From positions 30,006,882 to 30,070,881 of the forward strand of contig OU744730.1 in the NCBI GenBank assembly GCA_916613615.1: a stretch of 64,000 bases of DNA. Direction: 5' to 3'. This document shows positions 26,416-39,900 of the stretch, in pieces. The stretch comes from Steromphala cineraria. Taxonomy: Eukaryota > Mollusca > Gastropoda > Trochida > Trochidae. Position 1 is the stretch's first letter, and each line of letters begins with the position of its first letter. The translations under genes were made by a program, and so were the position numbers. The notes under the pieces are model-generated. The model was not told where the DNA came from and made no database searches. It saw nothing but the letters and a program-made list of their open reading frames with translations.

Positions 26416-29400
26416 GCCTGCCGGTTCTACTTTTTTCAAGCTTCGGCAATTCTCGCAACTTTCCGTTCGTAACACTCATTTTCCTTATTAGAACACCGGA
26501 TTTGACGTATCTCAACTGCATTTGTAACAAACCTACTTTTTAATATGATATTGAAAAATAATATAGTGAGAACTAGTGTTATCGTTAGTAAAGAAACTGC
26601 AAAACACTATAAAATAGGAATCCTAAACAAAACTCCGAGAACATCGCCAGCGACACTTGGCCCTATGACGTCATAGCCTACACCGATTATGACGTCATTT
26701 CCATGGTGACGTCGTTTGAAAGGATCCCGTCGCTCGGAATTCTGAACTTACGTTTATCATATTCAGAACTTATAAATAATTACTAAGGATAACCTTTTAT
26801 CACTGTATTTAGTTTTCACACTTGAGAAAACTGCCTCTTACGTTTAACTACGCAAAGTAATGAGAAAATAAACAGATAATTGAGGTATCAAATCATCAGT
26901 CGAGCTTGTCATAGGTAATCGCCTTCTTTGCATTATGTATCAATGCGCAGTGCGACGTCTCGGATTATTTAAGCAATTCAAAATTACTTTTAAAAAGGTT
27001 AAAAAGAGAGTATATAATAAATACAGAACGTCATACGTGTGCATTTGGGTCGTTTGTATTGAACTCGAAGATGTCATGGACGCGGAGGAACAACGAGTTT
27101 TTGTGCCAACAGTACAAAATACAAAGGTATTTTTCTTAACATTAGCGCTTGTGTTTTTGTATCATTTTCCTACTAATGTGATGCCTCTAATGGCTGAAAT
27201 AGAAGGGCGTAAAACAATAACTCACCCACTCACTACTACTAATTTAATTACCTAGAAAACATTCAAGCTATTAGTAATTACAATATGAATCATCTTGTAA
27301 ATGAAAAAACACCATTAGTAAACAACAATAGAGTTCCTTCGTGTCAGTTTCAAACAAGCATCAAGATCTTTACAAGATGTTGACAAGGAAATAACATGAA
27401 ACTTTATTCCCGTTGCCCAGAAAAACATTGAAATGTGAACTTGTTTCTGGTCCTTTCCTAATGGCCTTCTCAGTAATAAAGTATTATAAAATTAGTATTT
27501 TGTTCTATTTTTGTTGAATTTTTAAATGTCCAATAGACAAAAAGTGGAAACAAAAAAATCTGTGTCATCGCCTTACTATATTTTGGGGCTTAAACCAGAT
27601 TTCATTACTTTATTTTATTTTTTGAATAGGTTAAAGAATAACCTATAGCACATCATCTATCACGATTTAAAAGGTATACTATTTTAAAGTTTTTATAAAG
27701 AAATATAGTTCACATTTTATTATTCCCTCTAAACATTACGCAGATTATAGAAAAGGTCCAAAATGTAATAAAATAATTAGTATGTATTTTTCTACTTTCT
27801 CATCCGTCCTGATGATTTATAGACAAATTGCTTGACATTGTCATTTTTAAATATAAACTTTATTCAAACCTTGAGTAAACTATTAAAAAAGTGCGCGATT
27901 TTGCAATATGTCAACCTCGTACATGTATATCACATTTAATGTCAAAATAAGACATTCCATACAGTAGCTAGAACGATAGTGCAGTATTGAAATAATTTTG
28001 CTTGAATGCTTATTGGATTGCTTGATCGAATGACAAAGTTAATATGGCATGTTGAAACATTAATCAGAATAATGTTTAGCAAATACAAGTATATCAGATC
28101 GATTTAAAAAGAGGTTGTTATGGGCTTGTTCCTGAATGGGACTTGACTGAAATCCGATATTCAATATAAGACAATAGCAAGGCATTATATTTGAAACTAT
28201 AAATATAGTCCATATTGTCCAACGAACGTATCAAGTTGGTAAAACTTCGCTAAATTTAAAGGGAAATGGAGTTGAACTGAAATTGGGCCAACCAATTATC
28301 GCCTGATTCTTATTATTCATTTCTCCGCTTATAAACAAAAGCAAATCTGAATTTCTCATAAACTAATATTTATTTGGGAAATATCTCGAAAGTGTATGAC
28401 AATGTAACAAATCATGTGATTGGCATAATTGTTTGTAACTTTGCTTACAAACATATTTATCTTTCTTTGCTTTCGGGAGACGCACTATTTAATTTCTCAA
28501 GGACATTCGCAATAGTTAATTTTGCTGTAAAGTCTTCTTTTCAACAAATCCCTTTGCAATTTACCGTAAGAAAACGTATAGTCTTCCGAACCCATGATTT
28601 CTTTGATAATTATTGAACTCTTTATCTATCTAAAAACATACCACATACCAGTTTTCTAACCTTACTATGTTATCTGTAACACAGGACATAACAAATTGAT
28701 GATAGTAAATGTTCTCGTTTACACGGCAATGATGACAGAACCTTATCTTATGTTCACGTTACTGGCAATTACACAAGAAGATTTCAGGCACGAATGGTCT
28801 TTATCACATCACGTGGGCGTTGAGACTGTTTCCTTCATTAGCCATGTATAGTAAGTTGTTCATGTGGACATAACATTCCAAGACGATTTGTTCTACCTGC
28901 TTCATTGAGCATGGTAATCCAATCTGTAAATGACAATAAACATACATTCAAGTAAAAGTACATTGCAACTTAATCTTACAAATGAAAAACACTTTTCACA
29001 AAAAGAAATACAAAACGATTAAAACAAATACTATTGTTAAAGATGCAAAAGCTAATCAACCATAGTTATTCTTTACAAAAAGTGTCATTGTCGTTTTATT
29101 GTTTACAGCTTTGACACAAAAACCAGGATGCTTTACAACTTTTTGTTTGTTCGAGAATTTGACGAAATTTTTTTATCTGTTGGAAACTTGTCATTTAGAG
29201 AAACGGGTTATACATAATTCACACAAACGTCGGAGATATAGAGAATCTCACCCAAGTGTCTTCTGATATCAAATATATCAACACAAGTTGATAAAAGTAA
29301 CAAATATCCGAGGCTTGTGTTTATGACGTCATAGCATTGTGGCGTCATTTCTGATGATGCAAAACGTTTGTGATGTCATGTCCCTGCTGATGACAGGGCA

Positions 29401-29640
29401 TTGTTCAAAATCTACTGTCAAAGCGATATCTCCTGTGGAACACAGTTTTGGATGATAAATCACAAGAGCAAAGGGTCGCAGCAAACTATTTCAGGACTGA
29501 AAAATTATAATTTCCTCCTTGTTTCATTCGGAAACTCAGATGATGCAGTTGAAGAACGTGCAATGTCAAGAACGGTGAAAGAAAGAAATACTATTTCAGA
29601 GAATGTAAACCAAAAATTGGTATCTCAACAACCATAACAT

Positions 29641-29730
29641 CACCCCTACAGAGTGAGTGAGTGAGTGAGTGAGTTATTGTTTAGCGCCGCTTGGGCAATA
29701 TTGCAGCCATTAGCGGCGACACCCCTACAG
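29641..29730 (+). mobile_element. 68-bp mini-hairpin retroposon with target duplication
   Basis: The insert at 29652-29719 consists of (GAGT)n, a short linker ttattgttta, and a hairpin whose stem is CGCCGCT/AGCGGCG. It is flanked by an 11-bp direct repeat, cacccctacag, at 29641-29651 and 29720-29730. The target duplication shows it moved as a complete ~68-bp unit. It resembles the head of longer abalone SINEs. Confidence 0.85.
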
Positions 29731-31234
29731 AAAGATTTATCTCCGTCTGATAGACCCTTGTGGCATGCGACACAATCAAGTTTGTTGACGAGTTTATCAT
29801 AATGTTGCAAGGTCGCCAAATCCCCAAACATAAACAAATGCAGAACACCTTTGAAACAAACTTGATCGACCTGCCACTGTCACAGCACATCTTAAGGAGT
29901 ATTAGTTAAGATGTTCCTTATAAAACACTATTGAACAGTCAAATCATTGTCAAAATTGGGATCATCTTTATAAAATGGTCTTTGGGATTCTTTTTTGAGA
30001 AGTGAAGATGTGTCAGTTTTCTGTTTTGTGCATACTCTAACCTCACTCGTGAATTTCTTATTATTGCAAAATCAGAAATATTAATTAGTTTAATATTTAG
30101 TTTGGCTGTTCGTAAAAGAGACGGTAGTATGAACTGTTATCTATTTTCATTCAAGATAAAAAAAAACATAGGTTCCTCAAAATGTATAATGCGTCACGAA
30201 GTGTTCATTTCAATTTTCGACTTCACCTTGTTTGGCATGGTTGGTATCTTTGGGGCTAGACATTATTTAGCTCGTCAGCTTTGGTTCTGTAAACACGTTT
30301 CCACGTTGTCATCAGCAAACCAGAAAAAGCTCACCTCATTATCTACAGAGAATGGTTTCTGTGACCAACACTGAATCCAATCAACCTTTCGCTACACCAG
30401 AGCAAGTGGTCATTAAGAAACCGAAATAACCCTTACAGTTGTAAGGAATTTTGCGCCAAAAGAAAAGGGGTATAAGGAAAAATTGCAATTTCAAATTATT
30501 TCTTAAGTTTACATTTTTCTTGGTACCTTAACACTATTTACAGGTTAATATTTTTACTGCAAAATGGAGAGAGCTTTGTAAAATAAATGCAAATATATGT
30601 CAATTATACGTAAATGCAAATAGTCAAAATGCATTAAAAAAAGGTTTGATAAAGCTTTAATTTTATCCCAGCGCTAGATAGTGTCTTGTTCAATTTGTTC
30701 ATTCTGTATCATTCACAACAAATGTAAGCATGCCTTCGTTAGAACTTGTTCTAAAGATCTGTTTTGTTAATGGAAGAAGATAGGTTGGTAATATATTTTT
30801 ATTATTCTATTTTTGAAAGAAATAATCAATGTTGTCTTTGTATTTCAAACTCTCATTTCACTTCAAACAGTCGATTTTTCCACAATTTGCTTTCCTCTTT
30901 GGAAAATAATTTATCCTAAACAAAAGTTTACACTAGTTTCTCTGGAAAGAAACGTTAATTCAACTCTGTCAGAAAGACTTTGGCAGAAAAATCTTGGACG
31001 TCTTCTCTAACAGACAAAAAATATTAGTGCCCCCACAAACGCTTTAAAATTATAATGAAATATTTCCTCCTACGTTTAAACCATTGCAGCATTTGTATAA
31101 GCACAAGATGGTTCACATTTACTTATGTTGTGATAAATGGCATAACTTACCAAAGGGAATAAGGAGTTAGTTTTTATCCTTATAAAACTTGAGGGTATAT
31201 TATTTCTTGAAAGAGGGATCCACATATTTTTATA

Positions 31235-31370
31235 TTGAGGTGAGGTGATCTGGGGTTTAACACCGCTTTCAAGAGTATTTCACCTATATATCGCGGCTGC
31301 TAGTATTATTGCAAGGAGAAAGCCCGCAACACCATTGTGGTTATGCATTGCGGTGAAAGCTGTTTTTGTA
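31235..31370 (+). mobile_element. short SINE-like element, GGTGAGGTG-headed family
   Basis: It begins ttgaggtgaggtgatctgg, then a gtttaacaccgctttcaag segment, and ends near gagaaagcccgcaacacc. A related inverted copy lies at 50455-50560 and a head fragment at 46455-46510. Boundaries are approximate. Confidence 0.5.
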
Positions 31371-33934
31371 TTGACATACCATTGTATAACGACGAACTGT
31401 TCTGTTTGTTCATTCTTATTTAACCTGAATTAAGAACTTTAATTAGAATATATAATGTTACCTTATCGAGTAATTTTCGATATTGAAAGGAACAATTGAT
31501 TTCGTCTCTGTATTTAAACGACTTTCAAAGTCAATTCAAACTGATTTTTCGTGAAACTTTATATTATTTCTCTCTACGAAAATTGTTCAATCAATCCATC
31601 GAAGGGCATTTTTGAAGAAAGGATTGCCAATGACGTGTTCTTTAACAGAATATATGATTGGTCTCCTAAAACACTAATCTATAAGAATATTTATACTTAA
31701 GATTGAAATAATAAAACGTTTCAACCATTTAAACATGTTATTTGTATTGTTTTTCATATAAGTGTTTTTACAATGTTACTGCAAGTTTGTTGCTCAATTC
31801 CCTAGGTTATGACTTCATAAAGGTCACTGGACTGAAGAACTCGGGGATTCATTAACTTCACAGTGACCCTCGAAAATCACCTAACTAGAGTAACCACAGT
31901 CAATTGGATCATGTTAAGTGGGAATACTTTGAAGAGAGGCTAGTTGTCTCTTTACTGACCGTTGCCTATCAATTGTCATTTGGTTTAAATCAAAATTCTG
32001 TATACCTTAGAATTCTGTGCCCTTTTCAAAGCGCCTTATTCCATAGACGGTCCTCAAATAATTATAAGAATTGAAATTGTTCAAACATTGTTGGTTTCGT
32101 TTCATCCTATATCTAAAAGATTTAACTTAATCACAACTTTCAGTGTAACGGAGTTAGTGAAACCACAATCAAGCAGTTTAATTAAGACAATTTCGAATTA
32201 TTGGCTTAATATAAATATCAATATAATTCTTTTCAACATTTATTATCTCAATTCCACCAAACACATATATCCTTAAACATGAAAGTCGGTAGTGCGACCA
32301 GCAAAAGAATATAAAATGCATGTTCTTAATCTGATTATGGAATTCTGATTTCAAATAAAAATATAAGCTCAAAAAATTAACATACATGTACGTGTACATC
32401 AACTCGTACAGAGGTTGATACAAAGCAATCAAGCAATGATTTTTGTTGAAGATTTAAGAATTGTTTCGAAGAAACATTAACGAGCAATGAAACAATTGAA
32501 AATACTTTAGAAAACAATGAAATAGGCAATAAAATAGAGCAATCAGACCATTGACTTAAACAAAACATCTGTGCAAACTATAAAGCAAAATCTTTGCTCT
32601 TAACATTCTGAGAAAAACAAACGTTCCGGTCGATAGGTCGAATTTCGTGGCAATTGATCTAGTTTAATCAGCAATAAAACCAAATTTACATCAGCGGTGA
32701 ATAAAGATGTCTGTAAGCGTGACTAGCACACAAGAATATTTCAGACTTGAATTATCTTTATTACCAGATAACGTTTTGATACTGTTCCCACAAATGCCCA
32801 TTAATCTGCTAGCTTCATTCGAATTGCTTGATTTCTGGTCTCTTTGTTATAATTGACTTTTTTTATATATGCAATATTGTCATGATTTGGCTAAATGCTC
32901 ATCGGAGGCTTTGATAAAATAACAAAACGTCACTCCAATTGATAATGATATAACTTTTAAGTTGATAATATATGTTTTAAAGAAGCCGGAAGCACGTGTT
33001 ATTAGAAATATGTGTATAAGTAAAGATTACAATTGATAGGTAATATCTTTTAAACATATAAAAGAAGTCTTTAACAGTTTACGTAGTTAAATAATTAAAG
33101 GTGAGACAATAAAATGTCCTCCAAAAATTATCGCTTTATTATTGGATTCTGCTATCATAGATTAGATTTTATTAGAGAACGAGAACAACTGCATAATTCT
33201 TTGTTAGCATCATTAACATATGTTCTTGACCAGTGTGTATTAACATCAATTATAAACCTTTAGTGACGTCACTTCATTGTTCTTTGAGGTCGTTATATGT
33301 TTCAATTTCCTTCAGACTCGTACAACAAGGGAATTATTCGAGTAATGTCCCTCGGATACAGGTTATTATCAACATAATCGTCATGCATAATATTTCCCTC
33401 TTTCAAATGTTTTTTTATTGTTTTTGTAATTCTTTCTTTGAACTTTCAACAAAGAATAATTATTGTAACTCGTAACGCCAAATGTTCTCGTGTACACAGC
33501 AATAAAGACAGCCTATGGTGTAAAGTTTCAGAGTGGCCATATTTGTGGCAATTACACAATGAGATTTCAGGCAAGACTGATCTTTATCAGATGCCGTGGA
33601 TGTTGTTTTGTTCACTTCGTTAGACATTAGGATAAAACAGTTCATGTGGATCTAACTTATTGAGAGGATTGCTGTGGCTGCTTCATTAAACATTGTAAAC
33701 AAATCCTTCGTCGTTCGACAATTAAGTTCAATGCAACTTATTTCACGACGCTATGTTTGTTTTAAAAGATGTTCTGATAAAAATATCAAATTAAGCATAT
33801 CGCACATAACCCAGTCTCGTATTGTGAGTTTGCGATCGGGACGAAAATGGCAGTTTTGTTGAACTTTTCCGTTTCAAAATTGCATTTTCTGTTTTCGTAT
33901 TCGTGATGGAGACGTAAGCATGAACTATTATTCT

Positions 33935-34015
33935 GTTTTATACAAGTGAGTGAGTGAGTTATTGTTTAGCGCCGCTTGGGCAATATTGCAGCCATTAACG
34001 GCGGTTTTGTACAAG
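33935..34015 (+). mobile_element. 57-bp mini-hairpin retroposon with target duplication
   Basis: The insert at 33947-34003 has the (GTGA)n head and the CGCCGCT...AACGGCG hairpin. It is flanked by gttttatacaag (33935-33946) and gttttgtacaag (34004-34015), a 12-bp target duplication with one mismatch. It interrupts block D. Confidence 0.85.
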
Positions 34016-34400
34016 ACAATTATCTGTCATGCAAGCGTCGACCTAACCTCATTTTCACAATTAGCAAATGTCAAAATGTTGCTTTCATGGGACTAGACAT
34101 TATGCAGCTTATCAACTTTGGTTATGTGAACACATTTCAATGTTGTCATCAGCAAGCCAGAAAAAGCTCACCTTATTATCTCAAGGGGATGGGTTCAGCG
34201 TTGATCACAGAAAGCAATCAACCCTTCGCTACAACAGAGCAAGTAGTCGTTATCAGACAGAAGATAAAGCTTTCATTAGAAAGAGCTTTGGAGACAATAG
34301 ACAAGATAAGCTTATATTTTATTCATAAATTATATATTATATTTTTTTCCATAAATCTACTTTATGCATTCTTTCTGACTTAAAAGAGATTCCCATTAAC

Positions 34401-34990
34401 TCTGAAATGTTGCTATTTTGAAAGATACTTTTTGTCACAGTATTTAAAGCCATTTTAAAGTCTATTTCTTTTCGAAAACAGTCAATTCTAACTTAATAAA
34501 TTGTCTTTCCTCGAGGGAAATGGTTTGCTGAAGACAAATTCATTTTTACAGAGGGACGAAAACTTCTTCGCAAAGAAAAATGTTCACTCACTTCTACTAG
34601 ATAATCTTTTTGCAGAGGATTACAGGCTATGACGTCTTCTCTAACAGAAAAAGTTAACTTTGTTTGAGGGTTCCTAAAGTTGTAACAAAGTCACCCACAA
34701 TTATAAATGGATTATTTCTTACCAATGTCACAAAATCAATAAACCACTTTTTCTTGTCGAAAAGGGAAATAAAACATGTTTCAATAACATAATATATATA
34801 TTCAACGGCAATAGAAACACAATATGTAATATTATCATTATCATATTGAGGATTAACAACTTATGCTAAAAAAAACACCAATTCATTTCTATTTTGACAA
34901 TTACGTTTACATGTATATCTCTTCACTTTATTAAAGGGTTTATCACTGACTTTGTACTACAGAATAAGGCTCTCAGCAGAGTCGGTGTTC
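34401..34990. other. unassigned non-coding DNA
   Basis: AT-rich sequence without recognisable features. Confidence 0.5.
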
Positions 34991-35009
34991 GACATTTGTT
35001 GGTTTCAAC

Positions 35010-35189
35010 ATGACCCCTACCGACTTCACAATTGACAATCAGGAATGGAACAACGTAGGAATCCCCGGCATCACCTACACGACATCATCAGCTAATATTG
35101 ATGGTTGTAATGTTGGTATCTTAGCTTTGGGGCCTACCTGGAAGAAGACACCCAAGATGTTTGAGATTAACTGTGTGTGTTTTGAGGGA
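35010..35189 (+). pseudogene. possible coding fragment cut by a MITE
   Basis: An open stretch of 60 codons starts at 35010 (MTPTDFTIDNQEWNNVG...) and runs up to the TTAA insertion site of the adjacent MITE at 35190. Its base composition is less AT-biased than the surroundings, which is the only sign that it might once have coded. I do not recognise the protein, and it may be chance. After the MITE, at 36040, no obvious continuation is visible. Confidence 0.2.
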
Positions 35190-36039
35190 TTAACCCTCAT
35201 CCGGCTAAGTGGGGTCAATGTGACCCCAGAGCTCTTTATTTTTAAATGATTACAAAACCGTTAATTATAAAAAATTGAAATTTAATGTATTCCTCAATCA
35301 TCCATTTTCCTAACCACCTGTGAATCTAAATCAAAAATACAATTTACCGTATTTTTAATAAACAATGTGTAACAACCTACCTGTTTGAAACGGCTGGTTT
35401 CACCCTCATCCAGCTAAGTGGGGTCAATCTGACCCCAGAGCTCTCATTATTAAATGAACAAAAAATCTGTTGGTAAAATGTTTTTAAATGTTCATATATT
35501 CCTCAATCAAGCATTTTCCTTAACTCTTGTGAATCTAAATTAAAATTAAAGTTTACCGTAGGTTTTTTAAAATCAATATGTAATGATCTACTCTTTTGCC
35601 CAACGTCATTCAGAACGTGGGGTCATATTGACCCCATGAAACCGTTTGTGTAACAATTTGTGTTGCAGAAGCGCTTATAAATTCATGTTCGTTAATATTG
35701 AGTGAAAACTGTTGCATGTGATACATTAAATAGGGGAAAAGATCCTAGGTGTGCATTAGGGTTTGAGAATTTGAAAACATTTTTTTTTCTTTTGTTTTCT
35801 GAAATCAGTTGAAAAAATAGCACCGATCGTATGTAACAACCATCTAAAGTTATTTATAAATATGCAATACCTTAAAAAAAAATTTGTGGCATATAAAACA
35901 CACATAAGAAACAACCAGTACAAAAATATAAGTTTAATTTTCACCGAGAAACTATTTATTTAATTTATTAACAGTGGGGTCATATTGACCCCATAAAGCC
36001 GGAAACGTAAGAGACCCAGCTTAGCTGGATGAAGGTTAA
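35190..36039. mobile_element. piggyBac-like MITE, 850 bp
   Basis: TTAA at 35190-35193 and 36036-36039 bound inverted ends CCCTCATCCGGCTAAG and its near-match CCTTCATCCAGCTAAG (reverse complement of the right end). TTAA plus CC(C/T)T ends are the piggyBac signature. The interior carries four copies of a palindrome GGGGTCA-n-TGACCCC (about 35211, 35421, 35619, 35981). No transposase is encoded. Confidence 0.8.
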
Positions 36040-36099
36040 GTCACTGGGTAATACTAACATATCAACTGTCAAACGAAATATGAAAAGATATCCTACTTT

Positions 36100-36700
36100 T
36101 TCTTACTTTTAAAAAAAAAATAAAGAACACCTCGGTGCCACCAATTCGCCGACTACGTGACGACCTTCTGATTTGAAGGTGATCTGCCGCTGCGCTCTTG
36201 GAACCACTACGAGACTACATATCAACCATTTGGTATGGCACGTTCGTTTGAAGAAAATCATTCCGAAGTTTTAAGTTAAGTTTTAGGTGGAGTCATGTCT
36301 TAGCAATAGGGTGTAAACGAAATTGGAATTTTAGAGTTTGTAAGAAGTTATCAGATCTTAACCTCAATCATTTTAATGACATTAACGTAGTTTATCATAT
36401 TCCTTTTGTTGTGTAAATAGTTACTGAGGGTGTTTTCAATGAACTTGTCGGTAGATGGAAATGTGATGTAATCTGCCAAAACCTGTCTTAATATCCTTAA
36501 AAATCCTGAACATGTGTGTGTATCATCTTAATGTAAATATCCCTTTTATGTGAATTTGCAGGGTTTTTTTGTACTTTGTGTATGTCTTAATTCCGAAGGG
36601 AATGGCTCAACGTTTTACTGTTTTTTTTATGTTCTATGTATTATATCGATGAATCATGTTGAGGCGATACTTGAAATAAAAAATTGTCTGTCTGTCCTCA
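36100..36700 (+). mobile_element. probable LINE-type 3' end
   Basis: The segment ends at about 36695 with ttgaaataaaaaattg followed by tgtctgtctgtc, the kind of polyadenylation-signal plus short tandem tail seen at LINE 3' ends. A less AT-rich patch at 36130-36260 could be degraded coding sequence, but I cannot name it. Confidence 0.35.
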
Positions 36701-36959
36701 TAGATGGACACAATTCTGGCCCGGTGTAACCATAGGTATCTGTACTGGGGCCGATTCTTTTAACATGTAAAGTCTCTCCGTGATAATTCCACTTCACATG
36801 CAGTTGAACGCCATCAATATACAATTCTTTTATTTCCTGAAATATTACATTTCATTGGATTATAATTAAACAAAATAGTAAAATATAACCGGATGGTTTA
36901 CAAATATTCAAATATATACACAGATGTTGCATAAATTTACAAGTTCTTCGCTGCAGACG

Positions 36960-39900
36960 TAGTCCTGGGGCTGAGGGGGGTCCTGTGTGCAAAAATATGT
37001 CCCCGAAGTTTGACGCTTGATTCCTGTAGGACACCCTTAGGAGATCGAAAAAAACTTGGGTAGACATTCCAAATGTGGGGCAAGAAGCTGTAATTCAAGA
37101 TGGCGTCCAATATGGCCGCCGTATCCTTATAAACCATATAAATCAATCTGGATCTGTCCTAGAATATTGAATTTGGTGTCTTTACTTAGGTTTTCGGGGT
37201 CAAGGAATCCAATGGAATCATTTTGAAGGTACAAAAAGTGAAAGATAATGGTGAATTCCAAGATGGCTGTCAAAAAAGTGCCAAATCCTTTCGGCCAGCA
37301 TATCATGGTTCCTAATTGACTTAGGAGAGTAAACTTAGTGTCCTTTCTGGGGTTTTAGGGGTCAGTTATGAGGGTCAGACCATTCACTTAATGCTTAATT
37401 GTTTAATTCAATACAAAGTACCATTTTATCAGTATATTGGTATGTAGACGTGCCTAGAATGCATACATTTTCACCAGCAATGGTGTATCTGAACACTTTT
37501 TGCCTTTAGTATCCCTGCAATTTATGTAAAATTACTTTTCAAACATGTTGTACATGCTATAGTAATAAAATTACAACAATATCATTGCTGAGAAATGTTT
37601 CTTTAGAAAAGTACATCCGCACCTAGTACCACATCGCCAGCCTTCATATTACAAAGTGATAATGACCAATTCTGTTTGACATCAAGGTTCATAGTTGAGC
37701 TATGAGAGTACACTTGGTGGCTTTTATGGGAAGTTTGGGCTCAGACATTTAGTCTGAACATTCGCTTTGCCAGATAGCATGGTTCATTTCTGTACAGACC
37801 CTCCAGTTGAGTAGCCTATAACTATGTTGATGCACCACAAAGGTGAAAAAGCCTAGTGGCATCGACAGTCAACACAAATGACCGACATTCTCTGACATTC
37901 TATTTCGTACCACGAACTTTAAACGAAGGCTCATGAAGAACCTCAAAGTCTCAAAAAACTCTGAACACCAAAGATATTGAAGACATCGTTGAAATTAACG
38001 TTGGAATCATGCTTTTCAAAGTAAAAGTGGAAGATTGCATTGGTACTTCATCAACCATTGCAGAATTAATATTTACAGTCAATACTAGTTCAAGTTCATC
38101 CTGACTACATCAGCGTAAAAGTCTCTGTGTTATGCTACAACACATCGATGTGAGACTTATACGCTGATGTAGCAGGATGGTTTTAGTTAAATTATAAAAT
38201 TTGTATTTCGAAGGGATTTGTCTAACATTTTTTTGCTAAAAGGCACGGTTGCTACTTGATTGCATCATGGTCGGTCTCGTACTGAGATGGCATGAGAAGG
38301 ACGTTGTATTATTTGCATACCTAAAGAGATGTTCAATTTAATACATTTGGAAGCCATGGAACATCAATTTTATCAAATCTTATGGTGGATTCCATAGACA
38401 AGAAAGCAAAGTCTACATTACATCCGCTCCAGCGATCAAGATGGACAGTTCAGGGGATTCAGAATACTTCATGAGTAATGTTTTGTAGATGATTTAATAC
38501 ACTCATTGAAGATAAAGCATCTCTGACAGACGAGCTTGTATTAGACTGATTTAAAGATGGGTTAACGTTTATGTGACAGTTCGGTACAAACGAGGACAAC
38601 ACAACAAAATTGGAATAGGGTTGCCCAAGAACCAAGAATATTATCAGATTATTTGGAGGTGGTTTAAGATCAGAAGGACATTTGTTCATCTATCATATAG
38701 CAGCTTACTTCTAACAGAGAAGAAGCATGCCGGCACACCAACAGGACTACCGACGATGATGATGATGTAAAAGGCAATCATGAATGTATTCCTTAATCAA
38801 TTTATACCCAAGCAATGGAGTACTTGTGCAGTAATTAAAGCTCTAAAACGGTAAATTTAAATAAACTTGACTAATTTCTTCCAGTCAATGTTAAGGGTGG
38901 AGGATTACAAATTTACAAATATATGTCTACGCCTGTCCAAATCTGTTTAATCAGCTAGTTAATTTATTATGTGTGATAGATGTACTATTGCAAATGGATG
39001 TGCAGCATAAATCCTCTGGATACTCAAAGACGGGAAGCAATGGCTTTGGTTAATGATTGAAGATAGCGCACATCAACGGATTGTCAACTGAATTGTGAAG
39101 TGATGTCTATGAAAGCAAAGACCGAAAAGGTGATGAAATGTGATTGTGAAATTATCTTAATCTATGTCACTCAGACACGGACACTACGCTGAACATGATC
39201 AACAAGACCATTACACAGTCTATAAGGTGTATTAAGGCGATATGGTTGATGGAGATAAAGTCGCTTAAGGAAAACATGCAATACTCTGCAAAACTGCTTC
39301 TGAAAACAAGCTTGAAGCATTAAACTTCATTCAACTACATTTATGCTATGATTGACTTGTTTGAGGGGAAGTACAGAAATGCACTACAGGAAAGGCGATG
39401 GATAGGCCTTCACACACCTCAAGGGAGAGGAACATAGAAGTTGTTTGGCTGTTTGTGCGGATTCTTATACATGCATATGATAGCTTTGCCATATTCCCTT
39501 AATGCTTGCAAAAGGACATGGAAACTTGACGGATTGGAGCCTATCATGATTGAAATCATCACAGAGAGTAGACATCGTTACCAGAAAAAAGGTAATGTGC
39601 TCATGTAACTAACGAACTTATGTTATTTAGGACCTTGAAATAAATGTGCTTCGATAAAGAATCAAGTTAGGTTGCAGCAATTTGCGTCGTTTCAGCCAAA
39701 TCATTGCCTTTTCAAGATATTAGATGATAAACAGCAAATTTTACTACTAGTCTAGTAATGAAAATGAATTGATCAACATCACATGTTACTATGAAGCCTG
39801 CAATGTATTACAGGTACAAATTAAAGTGTTTAAAGTAGTGGTCGCGATGTTATTTGATTACTTTTCAATGTAAACATGTTTTAAGGGTAATTCCACATAC

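Larger units (their letters stand above)
22225..29000. repeat. segmental array block C (non-coding)
   Basis: Third block. Pieces matching A and B in order: start and motif at 22.23-22.45 kb (motif 22314), island I at 22.92-23.26 kb, the 23.76-24.20 kb island, 24.60-24.96 and 25.50-26.05 kb (shared with B only), 26.11-26.33 kb with the motif at about 26267, and 28.1-28.9 kb with the motif at 28711. It is interrupted by two SINEs and a pearl-like element. The 106-codon ORF at 26935-27255 has no recognisable motif and I do not call it. Confidence 0.7.
29900..34400. repeat. segmental array block D (partial, rearranged)
   Basis: Pieces related to A-C appear at 31.81-31.99 kb (like 17.19 kb), 32.59-32.83 kb (motif at about 32656) and 33.43-33.70 kb (motif 33483). 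A second set, 29.93-30.43 kb and 33.84-34.33 kb, are copies of each other and recur at 40.69-41.24 kb. The 135- and 86-codon overlapping ORFs at 33976-34383 lie in this repeated piece; see the finding on the shared open frame. Confidence 0.6.

Noticed and set aside
26935..27255. 106-codon ORF, the longest outside mobile elements on the plus strand in the first 30 kb apart from broken frames
   Set aside because: No recognisable domain, no splice or promoter support, and not conserved in the other blocks.
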